Assembly (NCBI GenBank): GCA_004144185.1
Contig: SEFP01000002.1
Span: 124,001 to 188,000, forward strand
DNA length: 64,000 nucleotides
From: Sphingobacteriales bacterium
GTDB lineage: Bacteria > Bacteroidota > Bacteroidia > Chitinophagales > Chitinophagaceae
Direction: 5' to 3'
Shown: positions 43,810-53,521 of the stretch, one piece after another
How the letters are laid out: the number at the start of each line of letters is the position of its first letter
How positions within the stretch are numbered: the first letter of the stretch is position 1
Made by a program: the position numbers and the translations under genes
The notes under the pieces: model-generated
Databases searched by the model: none
Seen by the model: the letters and a program-made list of their open reading frames with translations, nothing else
Told to the model about the DNA's origin: nothing

Positions 43810-44160
43810 TTAAACCGCAAACGAGCTTCCGCAGCCACAGGTACTGCTAGCATTGGGATTATTGAACGTAAACCCACGGGCGTTCAGGCCATTTTCAAAG
43901 TCGATGAGGATACCGTAGAGATAAATCGCGTGGGCAGGTTTCATCAAAACCGGGATGCCGGCGATCTCATAGTGCTGATCATCTGCTTCCGGAGCGTCAA
44001 AACCCAGTACATAGCTCATCCCGCTGCACCCGCCACCTTTCACGCCGACCCGCAGAATCTGCGAGGCATCAAAAGCGTCGTCGGCCATCAGTCTTTTGAT
44101 TTCAACCTGTGCCCCCGGAGTCAGTTGTACAGGGGCATCTGTCATTACAGTCGTTTCCAT
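43810..44160 (-). CDS. A-type iron-sulfur carrier (IscA/ErpA/HesB family)
   Basis: 116 residues from ATG 44160 (METTVMTDAP); an upstream GTG at 44169 is less likely. The three conserved Cys are present: one in VGVKGGGCSGMSYVLGFD and two in the C-terminal TCGCGSSFAV. It carries Fe-S clusters to apoproteins in the cytoplasm. It is divergent from frr, with a 16-bp palindrome in the gap. Confidence 0.92.
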   Translation of the reverse strand: METTVMTDAPVQLTPGAQVEIKRLMADDAFDASQILRVGVKGGGCSGMSYVLGFDAPEADDQHYEIAGIPVLMKPAHAIYLYGILIDFENGLNARGFTFNNPNASSTCGCGSSFAV

Positions 44161-44235
44161 ACAGACCACTAAGATACCACAGAAGCCCTGCTGAAATACC
44201 GGTACGATACAGGATTAACGAACCGTTGAAAACTA

Positions 44236-44251
44236 CCGGAACCGGTTCCGG
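44236..44251. repeat. perfect 16-bp palindrome between iscA-like gene and frr
   Basis: CCGGAACCGGTTCCGG is its own reverse complement and overlaps a TTCCGGAA copy (44246-44253). It lies in a 178-bp divergent gap that otherwise shows only a weak -7-like TTATTTTG at 44308. Confidence 0.55.
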
Positions 44252-44338
44252 AAGCAGTGTTCCCGGTGCAGAATCCGCCTGTATTCCGGACGCTAACAAA
44301 ATCCGTCTTATTTTGCCGTCCATTTTGACTACAAGACC

Positions 44339-44902
44339 ATGACTGAACAACTGGAGGATATTATCTCAGAAGCCGGTTCCCATATGAAAAAGGCCATCGG
44401 CCATCTGGAAACGGAACTGACCAAGATCCGCGCCGGCAAAGCCAATCCGGTGATGCTTGACGGTATCAACGTGGATTATTATGGTTCCCCGACCCCCCTT
44501 TCACAAATAGCAAACGTACTGGTTCCGGATGCCCGCACCATCTCGATTCAGCCGTGGGAGAAAAACATGCTTGGACCGATTGAGAAAGCCATTATCGCTT
44601 CCAATATCGGACTGAACCCGCAGAGCGATGGTACATTTATACGGTTGTTTCTGCCGCCACTGACCGAAGAGCGCCGGAAGGATCTGGTGAAGCGCGTGAA
44701 CGGCGAAGGCGAACACGCCAAGGTCGCCATCCGGAACATCCGCCGCGATCAGATCGAAAGCGTTCGGAAACTGGTCAAAGACGGTTTGAGCGAAGACATT
44801 GCCAAGGATGCGGAAGGCCGTATTCAGGTCGTTACCGACAAGCATATCGTGCTGATCGACCAGCACTGTAAAGACAAGGAAAAAGACATCATGACCGTCT
44901 GA
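44339..44902 (+). CDS. frr: ribosome recycling factor
   Basis: 187 residues, the normal length. Starts MTEQLEDIISEAGSHMKKAI, then the family signatures LTKIRAGKANPVMLDGINVDYYG, LVPDARTISIQPWEKNM, SDGTFIRLFLPPLTEERRKDL and the C-terminal DKHIVLIDQHCKDKEKDIMTV. It splits post-termination ribosomes together with EF-G, whose gene is also in the window at 51144. It converges on the TrmN6-like gene with only 10 bp between stops and no visible terminator. Confidence 0.96.
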   Translation: MTEQLEDIISEAGSHMKKAIGHLETELTKIRAGKANPVMLDGINVDYYGSPTPLSQIANVLVPDARTISIQPWEKNMLGPIEKAIIASNIGLNPQSDGTFIRLFLPPLTEERRKDLVKRVNGEGEHAKVAIRNIRRDQIESVRKLVKDGLSEDIAKDAEGRIQVVTDKHIVLIDQHCKDKEKDIMTV

Positions 44903-44912
44903 TTGCTGCCGG

Positions 44913-45632
44913 TTACAGCTTCAGGTAAAACGGCTGTAGCAACGTTTGCGCAAAGGGCGTGTATACCCCGTACGATTCATACAGGATTTCTTCAGTCCGG
45001 AAGCCCACCGCTTCCGGACTTTTTTGTTTCCGGTAGAGGCTTAACACCCGGTTTACCGGCTTATCCGGAAGCGGCCGGATCGCTACAGCCTGCTCCAGCT
45101 GCCAGTCCGGTCCGGACAGCAGCTGTTCCCAGGTGCGATGGATGTCTGCCGGCAGCACTACCGCCACGCATCCATTCGGCTTTAAAAGCTGTTGAACCCG
45201 CGCTGCCAGTTCGGAAAGGTGCAACGCATCCTGGTGGCGGGCCTGATTGCGCACGGCAGAAGGCCCTTTAAGGCTGTTGAAAAAGAATGGCGGATTGCAG
45301 ATGATGGCATCAAAGCATTCATCCGGATGGTAGGCACGGATATCCTCGCAGACCACCTGCACGCGATCTGTAAACGGGCTTTCAGCAACGTTTTGAGTAG
45401 CCTGACCGGCGGCTTCTCCATCCAGCTCTACAGCCGTAATCTGGGCCAGCCGAAAGCGCTGGGCCAGCATCAGCGATAATAATCCGGTACCGGCCCCAAT
45501 GTCCAGGATGGTGGCCGTCGTTTCCGGAAACGGTGCCCAAGCGCCCAACAAACAGGCGTCGGTACTGACCTTCATCGCAGACCGATCCTGGTAGACGACA
45601 AACTGTTTGAACCGGAAAAAATCGTTGGGCAT
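44913..45632 (-). CDS. tRNA1(Val) adenine-N6 methyltransferase family (TrmN6-like)
   Basis: 239 residues. The N-terminal FRFKQFVVYQDRSAMKVSTDACLLG motif and ILDIGAGTGLLSLMLAQRF near 45, followed by IICNPPFFFNSLKGPS (NPPF/Y catalytic motif of N6-adenine methyltransferases) near 111, identify the YfiC/TrmN6 family. It should methylate A37 of tRNA1(Val). It lies downstream of tsaD with a 64-bp gap that holds a hairpin of two TTCCGGAA copies. Copy within the gene at 45522. Confidence 0.88.
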   Translation of the reverse strand: MPNDFFRFKQFVVYQDRSAMKVSTDACLLGAWAPFPETTATILDIGAGTGLLSLMLAQRFRLAQITAVELDGEAAGQATQNVAESPFTDRVQVVCEDIRAYHPDECFDAIICNPPFFFNSLKGPSAVRNQARHQDALHLSELAARVQQLLKPNGCVAVVLPADIHRTWEQLLSGPDWQLEQAVAIRPLPDKPVNRVLSLYRKQKSPEAVGFRTEEILYESYGVYTPFAQTLLQPFYLKL

Positions 45633-45645
45633 CAGGTCCGTTTGG

Positions 45646-45681
45646 TTCCGGAAAGTACCCTGATCGGCGGTACTTCCGGAA
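45646..45681. repeat. hairpin made of two TTCCGGAA copies between tsaD and the TrmN6-like gene
   Basis: TTCCGGAA(A)GTACC pairs with GGTACTTCCGGAA, a 13-bp stem with one bulged A around a short loop. T-rich sequence follows on the plus strand, but both flanking genes run on the minus strand, so it may act as an intercistronic structure rather than a terminator. Confidence 0.6.
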
Positions 45682-45696
45682 TTCTTTTAAAAGTGC

Positions 45697-46698
45697 TCAG
45701 AAGGGCGCGCGTGCGGAAGGGGCCGCATCCAATCCGGCAAACCGGCCCGCCTCGTACAAGTAATGCGCAGTAATCGCAATCATCGCGGCGTTGTCGGTGC
45801 AGTATTCAAATGACGGTATAAAGACGGCCAAGCCCCGTTCCTGACCCAGTGCCTGGACTGCCTGCCGCAAACCGCTGTTGGCCGATACACCTCCGGCGAT
45901 GCCGATGTTTTGGACGCCGTATTGTTCGGCAGCCCGGATGAATTTTTGAAGCAGGGTTTTGATAATCGTGTGCTGAACCGAGGCACAGATGTCCGGCAGA
46001 TGATGCGCTACAAAATCGGGGTTTGTTTTCTTTCCTTTTTGCAGGAAGTTGAGAATGGCCGTTTTGATTCCGGAAAAGGAGTAGTTCAGGTCTCCGATCT
46101 GTGCAATCGGAAACGGGTATTTTCCACCATCGCCCTCTTTGGCATAGCGATCAATCATGGGTCCGCCCGGATACGGCAGCCCCAGCATTTTGGCGGTTTT
46201 ATCAAAGGCTTCGCCGGCAGCGTCATCCAGCGTGGTTCCGACTATTTCCATATCGAGGTAATCGCGCACCAGTACCAGTTGGGTATGGCCGCCGGAGACG
46301 GTGAGGCACAGAAACGGAAAGGCAGGTTTCGGATCTTCGATAAAGTGCGCCAGTACGTGCGCCTGCATATGATTGACGGCAAGCAGCGGAACCTGCAGGG
46401 CCAGCGACAGCGATTTGGCAAACGTGGCGCCTACCAGAAGTGAGCCGATCAGTCCCGGTGACTGGGTGAAGGCGACGGCGTCTAAATCCTGTTTGGAAAC
46501 AGCTGCCGCCTGGAGGGCTTCCATCACCACCGGCACGATCGCTTCCATATGCGCCCGCGAAGCCATTTCCGGAACCACGCCGCCATATTTAGCGTGGATT
46601 TCCTGGGTGGCAATAATGTTGCTGCGCACCTGACCGTCGATAATGACTGCGGCGGCGGTTTCATCGCAACTCGATTCAATGGCAAGAATGGTAGGCAC
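45697..46698 (-). CDS. tsaD: tRNA threonylcarbamoyladenosine synthesis protein TsaD
   Basis: 333 residues. ASKHA-fold protein with ILAIESSCDETAAAVI at the start, the metal-site HMQAHVLAHF (His111 and His115 region), LTVSGGHTQLVLV and GIAGGVSANSGLR. With TsaB/TsaE it transfers threonylcarbamoyl to A37 of ANN-decoding tRNAs. The start is a GTG with a TACCTTCG -7-like box ending 5 nt upstream, suggesting a leaderless mRNA. TTCCGGAA copies at 46068 and 46567. Confidence 0.95.
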   Translation of the reverse strand: MPTILAIESSCDETAAAVIIDGQVRSNIIATQEIHAKYGGVVPEMASRAHMEAIVPVVMEALQAAAVSKQDLDAVAFTQSPGLIGSLLVGATFAKSLSLALQVPLLAVNHMQAHVLAHFIEDPKPAFPFLCLTVSGGHTQLVLVRDYLDMEIVGTTLDDAAGEAFDKTAKMLGLPYPGGPMIDRYAKEGDGGKYPFPIAQIGDLNYSFSGIKTAILNFLQKGKKTNPDFVAHHLPDICASVQHTIIKTLLQKFIRAAEQYGVQNIGIAGGVSANSGLRQAVQALGQERGLAVFIPSFEYCTDNAAMIAITAHYLYEAGRFAGLDAAPSARAPF

Positions 46699-46703
46699 GG
46701 GCG

Positions 46704-46711
46704 CGAAGGTA
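46704..46711 (-). promoter_or_regulatory. -7-like box of tsaD (TACCTTCG), 5 nt from the GTG start
   Basis: One mismatch from TAnnTTTG. The 5-nt spacing equals that of rocD and the DUF983 gene. Confidence 0.5.
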
Positions 46712-46789
46712 CATAGGCTTAGCGGTCTGCTTGGCGGTTACAGGCGCGGTATTGGTACCCTGATCTAACGTCCTGAAAATGTTTTAATT

Positions 46790-47416
46790 ATGACAGATAT
46801 CTTCCGGAAATTCACGGAGAAGCTGGTGCCTCCTGTCGGGGAATTGCCTCACAAAGAATTTGACGAACATCAAACCTATGCGTCGGAAGCCGAGGCCATC
46901 CACGCATACCAGACAGCCCGTACCCGATTGGTACACCCGCAGCAATGGGAGTGCCTGACTCATAATCTGGGCGCCTGCTTTGAGCCGTTCAGCGCGGATC
47001 ATACAGCCATCTCCGGACCCGTGGCCTTGGGCAACTTCCTTAAAATCGTACTGCCCATTCCCGGCGATCCATATCTGGACTGGGTGCGGATAGAAGCGTT
47101 GGAGGACGGAACGGAAGGTGCTGATGAAGCATTTATCGGCATGCGGGTTCGACCTACGGAAGATCTGGAGCAATCCGGCCATCAGACGGCGCATTTTTTC
47201 GGGAAAGAAGCCACCTCTACCTGGGTGCTACACCGACACGGAAAGAATGTATCTGCCTATTATTACGGTCGCGGTGAGGTGCGGAATGAAGAATCCAGAA
47301 GCTTTTGGAAAAAACTGCGCGATACTTTAGTTGCCTGGGCGGGTGTTGCCGGATTTTCCGATCTGCAATGGAAGGGATTGCTCAAAGCGTTGCTTCCGGA
47401 ACCTTCCGAAGAGTGA
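46790..47416 (+). CDS. hypothetical protein of unknown function
   Basis: 208 residues, acidic to neutral, no signal peptide or membrane helix. Features are VALGNFLKIVLPIPGDPYLDWVRIE in the middle, KEATSTWVLHRHGKNVSAYYYGRGEV and a C-terminal FWKKLRDTLVAWAGVAGFSDLQWKGLLKALLP amphipathic stretch. I do not recognise the family, though similar proteins may exist in related genomes. A terminator follows. TTCCGGAA copies at 46802 (F-R-K just after the start) and 47394 (L-P-E near the end). Confidence 0.65.
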   Translation: MTDIFRKFTEKLVPPVGELPHKEFDEHQTYASEAEAIHAYQTARTRLVHPQQWECLTHNLGACFEPFSADHTAISGPVALGNFLKIVLPIPGDPYLDWVRIEALEDGTEGADEAFIGMRVRPTEDLEQSGHQTAHFFGKEATSTWVLHRHGKNVSAYYYGRGEVRNEESRSFWKKLRDTLVAWAGVAGFSDLQWKGLLKALLPEPSEE

Positions 47417-47451
47417 GTGTTCTACAGAACCAGATTCCCTACTTCATATAA

Positions 47452-47495
47452 AAAGCCGCCTGCAACATACGTTTCAGTATGATGCAGGCGGCTTT
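47452..47495. terminator. bidirectional intrinsic terminator
   Basis: AAAGCCGCCTGCA pairs with TGCAGGCGGCTTT, with a further ATAC/GTAT helix inside, between convergent genes. A-run on the left, so it also ends the Mn catalase gene. Confidence 0.85.
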
Positions 47496-47510
47496 CAGGT
47501 TGATGGACCG

Positions 47511-48482
47511 TTATTCGCCGGCCGACGGATCTGGGGTTGTAGTATTTTCTGTACCGTAATCGCTCCACTGCATCGGTCCGGGTGGATTGGCTGCTTTAAT
47601 CTCAGCACTGCGCTGGGCACTGAGTTCTGCCGCTAGTTCCTGCACCAATTCCGGAGTCCGGTCGGTGCCGGAGATGGTTTCCTGAGTCAACCCTTCGGTG
47701 GCCCGTACATGCGCCGCCGGATCATCGATATTCCGGAGCGTTTCGCCCAGCTGGGTCGTTTGGCCTTCATTCCAGGGACCCTTAAAATCTTCCCCGCGAC
47801 TCATATTGAAATACGTGTTGGAGAAGCGTGGATCGCCTTGCAGGATGCCCGGCGGGAAGTTCGGTTCGATGGTAGCCAGAGCGGCTTCGAACATCTGATA
47901 GTGGGCAATTTCGCGCGTCATCAGAAAGGAAAGGGACTCTTTCACGTACGGATCGTCGGTAAACTGCATCAGGTATTCGTAGACGATTTTGGCACGGCTT
48001 TCGGCTCCCATGTTAGAGCGCATATCGACCGTCAGATCGCCATTGGCATTGATGAAGTTGCCACTCCAGGGGTTGCCCATGCTATCGGTGAGCATTGGTC
48101 CGCCCCCACTTTCCACATAGAAATGCGGATGAATAAAGGCATCGTGCACGAGGTCATCGCGCTTGGATTTACCATCCAGAATCTGCATCAACTCGGACTC
48201 ATCGGCTTCTTCTTTGAGTTTGCCGGCTACACCGGTCAGCAGCATCTGAATCGTTGCGCCCACAATTTCGAGGTGAGAAAATTCTTCTGTGGCAATGTCC
48301 ATCAGCAGATCATATTTGTCTGGATGGGTTTTGCGACATGGAAAGGCCTGGATAAAGTATTGCATCGCGGCTTTGAGCTCGCCATTGGGACCACCAAACT
48401 GTTGGAGCAGCAACCGCGCAAACTTGGGATCGGGCCGGGAGACACGGGCATTGAACTGAAGGTCTTTAATGTGGTGAAACAT
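47511..48482 (-). CDS. manganese catalase family protein
   Basis: 323 residues from ATG 48482 (MFHHIKDLQFNARVSRPDP). The ferritin-like four-helix core carries dimanganese ligands in PDKYDLLMDIATEEFSHLEIV (ExxH near 70) and FLMTREIAHYQMFEAAL near 180. Length is slightly above the usual 290-300 because of an acidic C-terminal tail. It splits hydrogen peroxide without heme. It is next to a KGG stress protein, as often seen in stress islands. No TTCCGGAA occurs here. Confidence 0.92.
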   Translation of the reverse strand: MFHHIKDLQFNARVSRPDPKFARLLLQQFGGPNGELKAAMQYFIQAFPCRKTHPDKYDLLMDIATEEFSHLEIVGATIQMLLTGVAGKLKEEADESELMQILDGKSKRDDLVHDAFIHPHFYVESGGGPMLTDSMGNPWSGNFINANGDLTVDMRSNMGAESRAKIVYEYLMQFTDDPYVKESLSFLMTREIAHYQMFEAALATIEPNFPPGILQGDPRFSNTYFNMSRGEDFKGPWNEGQTTQLGETLRNIDDPAAHVRATEGLTQETISGTDRTPELVQELAAELSAQRSAEIKAANPPGPMQWSDYGTENTTTPDPSAGE

Positions 48483-48580
48483 TTTACAATATGGATTGAG
48501 TGAGAATTTAAAAACGGGTATCCGGAAAGCGCCCATACAGGAATGAGTGCTTTCCGGATGCCTTACAAACAAGGATACGA

Positions 48581-48814
48581 CTAGCGATTACCGCCTTGGT
48601 TTCCACCACCACGGCTGGCTGCGCCACCTTTACGGCCTGCTTCACGGGCTTCTTCGGAGGTAAACTCATGGGCGTTGCCACTTTCGTGCGCAGCCTTGCC
48701 GCCTTTGCTGGCGATTTCCTGTTGCTTTTGGGGGTCCATACCGGCAAAGCCGCGCGTTGATGAACTGCCCTGATTACCGCCGTTGCGGTTACCATTTTGA
48801 TTTCCTCGTGCCAT
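48581..48814 (-). CDS. KGG-repeat (Con-10-like) general stress protein
   Basis: 77 residues. Two KGG units: QEIASKGGKAAHESGNAHEF and EEAREAGRKGGAASRGGG, flanked by Gly/Asn/Gln-rich ends. This family is disordered and hydrophilic and is linked to stress and desiccation survival in many bacteria. Located 98 bp upstream of the Mn catalase on the same strand. Confidence 0.88.
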   Translation of the reverse strand: MARGNQNGNRNGGNQGSSSTRGFAGMDPQKQQEIASKGGKAAHESGNAHEFTSEEAREAGRKGGAASRGGGNQGGNR

Positions 48815-48855
48815 GTTAGGGGGTTTTTAAGGGATGAAGGGAAAACTAAAAGAAG

Positions 48856-49194
48856 TTAGCGATCTGTATGAGTGCTGTTTCCGGAGTCGCTGCCACTGTT
48901 CGTGGAGCCGTTATTCATTGAGCCGGATGAATTAGTCCGATTCGTTGTGCCATTCCTGCGGGTATTGGTCCTTTGGTGGCTTTTTTGTTGGGAGCCATTC
49001 CGGTTTCGTCTGGAGTTCGTAGAACTACGGCTGCCCGTCTGGTCGGTTTCCTGCTTTCTGTCAGTACCGGTAGTACCGGAAGAGTTGCTTCCACTTTGGG
49101 TGTTGGTACCGCTGTTGGTGCGGGTACCCGTCTGGGCCTGCAATACAACACCTGTACAGGCGATGAGTGCACAAACTAAAAGGAGTTTTTTCAT
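48856..49194 (-). CDS. small exported Thr/Ser/Asn-rich low-complexity protein
   Basis: 112 residues. Signal peptide MKKLLLVCALIACTGVVLQA, then an almost pure Thr/Ser/Asn/Gly/Arg/Gln chain (for example GTNTQSGSNSSGTTGT and NSSGSMNNGSTNSGSDSG). No domain. It is likely a disordered envelope or matrix protein. It lies 41 bp upstream of the KGG gene. The upstream gap 49195-49463 contains T8 and G7 runs near 49200-49217 and no clear gene. Confidence 0.6.
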   Translation of the reverse strand: MKKLLLVCALIACTGVVLQAQTGTRTNSGTNTQSGSNSSGTTGTDRKQETDQTGSRSSTNSRRNRNGSQQKSHQRTNTRRNGTTNRTNSSGSMNNGSTNSGSDSGNSTHTDR

Positions 49195-49463
49195 AGGGAG
49201 GTTTTTTTTGGGGGGGTATATTAGGATTGTGTGAATACGAGCAGGAGCATAAGGTCTAATGAAGCGCCGCCAAGGTGTTACCTTTTTTACGGCTTCGCGT
49301 AAGCTGCTGCTGGCAGGAATTCGGTTGCAAGGATTAGGGATACAGGGGTTTGCACATGGTCTTTACAGAGTATTGTCATCAACCAGAACAACTGTGATTT
49401 AAGGAGTAGCCGTCTTGAATGTAGTCCCGGAACTTAATCAGGCTGGTTCTGCGGTGTCAGGCT

Positions 49464-49799
49464 TTAGATACCGGAGGTAAGGGCCTGCCGCATGATATGT
49501 TCCCGTAATACCGAGGGTACTATCTTGAGCAGCCGGCTGTGCTCTCCGGAACCGAAAATGAAGGTTCCCAAACGGTACAGAAACACATTTTCTATAGCGA
49601 TTTTAAGCTGCTTGCTGTGGGTACAGGCATATGTATTCTCGATAAGTCGCAGGCAATAGACCGCTTCCCTATGGTGACTTTCCAGCAGCAGACTCCGCAC
49701 TTCGTCAACCAGTTTGTGACAGACCTGATACGGCTGGCTTAGGTCTTTTTCCACCAGAATGAGCTGTTTCTGAATGGATGCCATTATCTGAAAATTCAT
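49464..49799 (-). CDS. DUF7674-like helical protein
   Basis: 111 residues from ATG 49799 (MNFQIMASIQKQLILVEKDL). All-helical with a coiled region, then KIAIENVFLYRLGTFIF and the ending PSVLREHIMRQALTSGI, resembling the IENVFVYS...QIxxSGI pattern of a Chitinophagaceae family I recall as DUF7674. Function unknown. The open frame extends upstream to 49868, but that part lies in a terminator-like hairpin, so I take the inner start. Confidence 0.6.
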   Translation of the reverse strand: MNFQIMASIQKQLILVEKDLSQPYQVCHKLVDEVRSLLLESHHREAVYCLRLIENTYACTHSKQLKIAIENVFLYRLGTFIFGSGEHSRLLKIVPSVLREHIMRQALTSGI

Positions 49800-49846
49800 A
49801 GGAACCACTTTAGGGATGGTTTTAAGATTGAATGGGTTAAAAAAGA

Positions 49847-49895
49847 ATAAGGCAAGCAAACGCCTCATCCCAGATGAAGCATTTGCTTGCCTTAT
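49847..49895 (-). promoter_or_regulatory. terminator-like hairpin in the leader of the DUF7674-like gene (possible attenuator)
   Basis: ATAAGGCAAGCAAA and its exact reverse complement TTTGCTTGCCTTAT form a 14-bp stem. In minus orientation the second arm runs into ATTCTTTTTT, a U-run. It sits about 50 nt before the gene's ATG and 280 nt after the MBL gene's stop. Confidence 0.6.
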
Positions 49896-49904
49896 GTATA
49901 TTTT

Positions 49905-50075
49905 TTACAGGGAAGAGCATTTTAAAAATGCTCACCGTCCTTTGATCGGAAAGATCAGGGCAGCCGGACGGCCTTAACTACTAGCTGCTATAAGAAAGCT
50001 GTGCCACCACCCTTTTGAGTACTCAGTTGAAATCAAAACAGCCCTCTCTGTCTGAAAATCACAGGTTTTCAGACT
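49905..50075. other. structured intergenic segment, possible non-coding RNA or riboswitch-like leader
   Basis: Within about 170 bp there are three helices: GAGCATTTT/AAAATGCTC-type near 49914-49933, CCGTCC/GGACGG enclosing TGATC/GATCA near 49936-49972, and GTCTGAAAA/TTTTCAGAC near 50050-50074. No ORF or known family is recognised. It could be the 5' part of the leader controlled by the hairpin at 49847-49895. Confidence 0.35.
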
Positions 50076-50175
50076 AAGATGTGGGATCTAATCCCGGATT
50101 GGGGAACTCAAACTAACGATGTAGGTAGCTTAATGCACTGATTACCAATCTGGATGACTATTCGAAGAATCGGCG

Positions 50176-51012
50176 TCAATTTTTCGGAACCCATTTCCCA
50201 TAGTCCGGAACTGCTACTTCGTTCCAGTGGTCCAGCAGCTCCTGAAGACCTTCCCGGAGCGCAGTACCCGTCATGGCGGTTCCATGGCCGCTGATTACGG
50301 TTTCCGGTTGCAACCCAGCCAGTTTCAGCACCGATTCATGGGCAGCCTTCCAGTCGGTTGTGAAATACACCGGCGGACCACAGACCTCTGTTTTTTGCAC
50401 CAATACCTTATAAAGCGAATCCTGCTGAACAGTTACAAAAGCATCGGCAGCCAGCAGCAGCTGGTCGCTCTTCCGGAAGAACGCTACCTGTCCGGGTGCA
50501 TGGCCCGGCACATGAATCCATTGCCAATCGGGAAGTCCCGGAACAGTACCATCAGCAGGAAGTGGCTGCAATACCTCTCGGATATCTATCGGCTCGTTGG
50601 GATAATAAGCAGCGATTTTTGCGAGCAGCCCGCCTTCTACGGTAGCATCCGGTTCCGGATAGGCCTGCGCACCGGTTAGATACGGAAACTCGAGCGGGTG
50701 GGCATAGACGGGTACCTTCCAGTGTTCTGCCAGGGCTATAATGCTGCCGATATGATCGAAGTGACCGTGCGTGAGCAGAATGGCAGCCGGTGGATTGGCA
50801 GTTCCGAAGCGGGCTTCTGCAGCTTCTATAATTTCGGTACCGGATTTAGGCATACCGGCATCTACCAGCACCCAGCTATCACCGGGTTGACCAATGAATA
50901 CCAGATTGACAATCTGATTGGTGTAATAGGCTACGTCTGCGGTTACCTCCCGCAGTTTGCCACTGTCTACAGACGTCATAGGGATCAGCCGGTTGTCATC
51001 ACTTTGTTTCAT
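50176..51012 (-). CDS. MBL-fold metallo-hydrolase
   Basis: 278 residues. Metal motif LLTHGHFDHIGS (HxHxDH) near residue 85, the next ligand in HVPGHAPGQVAFF and LLLAADAFVTV, and ETVISGHGTAMTG near 240. The fold is glyoxalase-II/lactonase-like, cytoplasmic, single domain. Substrate is uncertain; similar Bacteroidota proteins are annotated only as MBL hydrolases. TTCCGGAA copy at 50471 encodes F-R-K. Confidence 0.85.
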   Translation of the reverse strand: MKQSDDNRLIPMTSVDSGKLREVTADVAYYTNQIVNLVFIGQPGDSWVLVDAGMPKSGTEIIEAAEARFGTANPPAAILLTHGHFDHIGSIIALAEHWKVPVYAHPLEFPYLTGAQAYPEPDATVEGGLLAKIAAYYPNEPIDIREVLQPLPADGTVPGLPDWQWIHVPGHAPGQVAFFRKSDQLLLAADAFVTVQQDSLYKVLVQKTEVCGPPVYFTTDWKAAHESVLKLAGLQPETVISGHGTAMTGTALREGLQELLDHWNEVAVPDYGKWVPKN

Positions 51013-51091
51013 AATAAATTGGTTTTAAACAAGATGCACAACGGTAAAGTCCGTGCCGCTGGCGAATAAAACATAGCAAACTGCCCAAAGC

Positions 51092-51127
51092 AAAGCCGCC
51101 CTGCTTCAAAAGAAGCAGGGCGGCTTT
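51092..51127 (-). terminator. intrinsic terminator of fusA
   Basis: 16-bp perfect stem AAAGCCGCCCTGCTTC/GAAGCAGGGCGGCTTT with an AAAA-side loop, directly after fusA on the minus strand. A TTCCGGAA copy at 51134 lies between stem and stop codon. Confidence 0.85.
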
Positions 51128-51143
51128 ATGAATTTCCGGAAAA

Positions 51144-53288
<2,145 letters not shown>

Positions 53289-53327
53289 AGCTATTGAATA
53301 AAAAAGAAAATCAGTTTAAAACGGCTG

Positions 53328-53335
53328 CAAAAGTA
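53328..53335 (-). promoter_or_regulatory. -7 promoter box of fusA (TACTTTTG)
   Basis: Exact TAnnTTTG match on the minus strand, 39 nt before the ATG. Confidence 0.5.
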
Positions 53336-53400
53336 CGGATTTTTTACTACTTTTTAGTTTTCCCGCCCCCTCAGCGGCTCTTCCAAACCTCTTTTCCGGA

Positions 53401-53463
53401 TTCGCACTCAAAAAAAGAGCGTTCGCACTCAAAAATGACGGTTTCGCACTCAAAAATGGCTCA
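53401..53463. repeat. three tandem 21-bp repeats starting TTCGCACTCAAAAA
   Basis: Copies start at 53401, 53422 and 53443. The first 13-14 bases are nearly identical; the last third varies. They lie in the divergent gap between fusA and a lipoprotein gene. Confidence 0.85.
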
Positions 53464-53521
53464 ACAGGGCGCATAATCGTCTTTAGATCCGGTTCTTTGC
53501 AACTCATTCGTTGAACCTCCC

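Noticed and set aside
49259-49402. Plus-strand 47-codon open frame in the gap before the DUF7674-like gene
   Set aside because: No promoter box, signal or recognisable motif, and the length is within chance.
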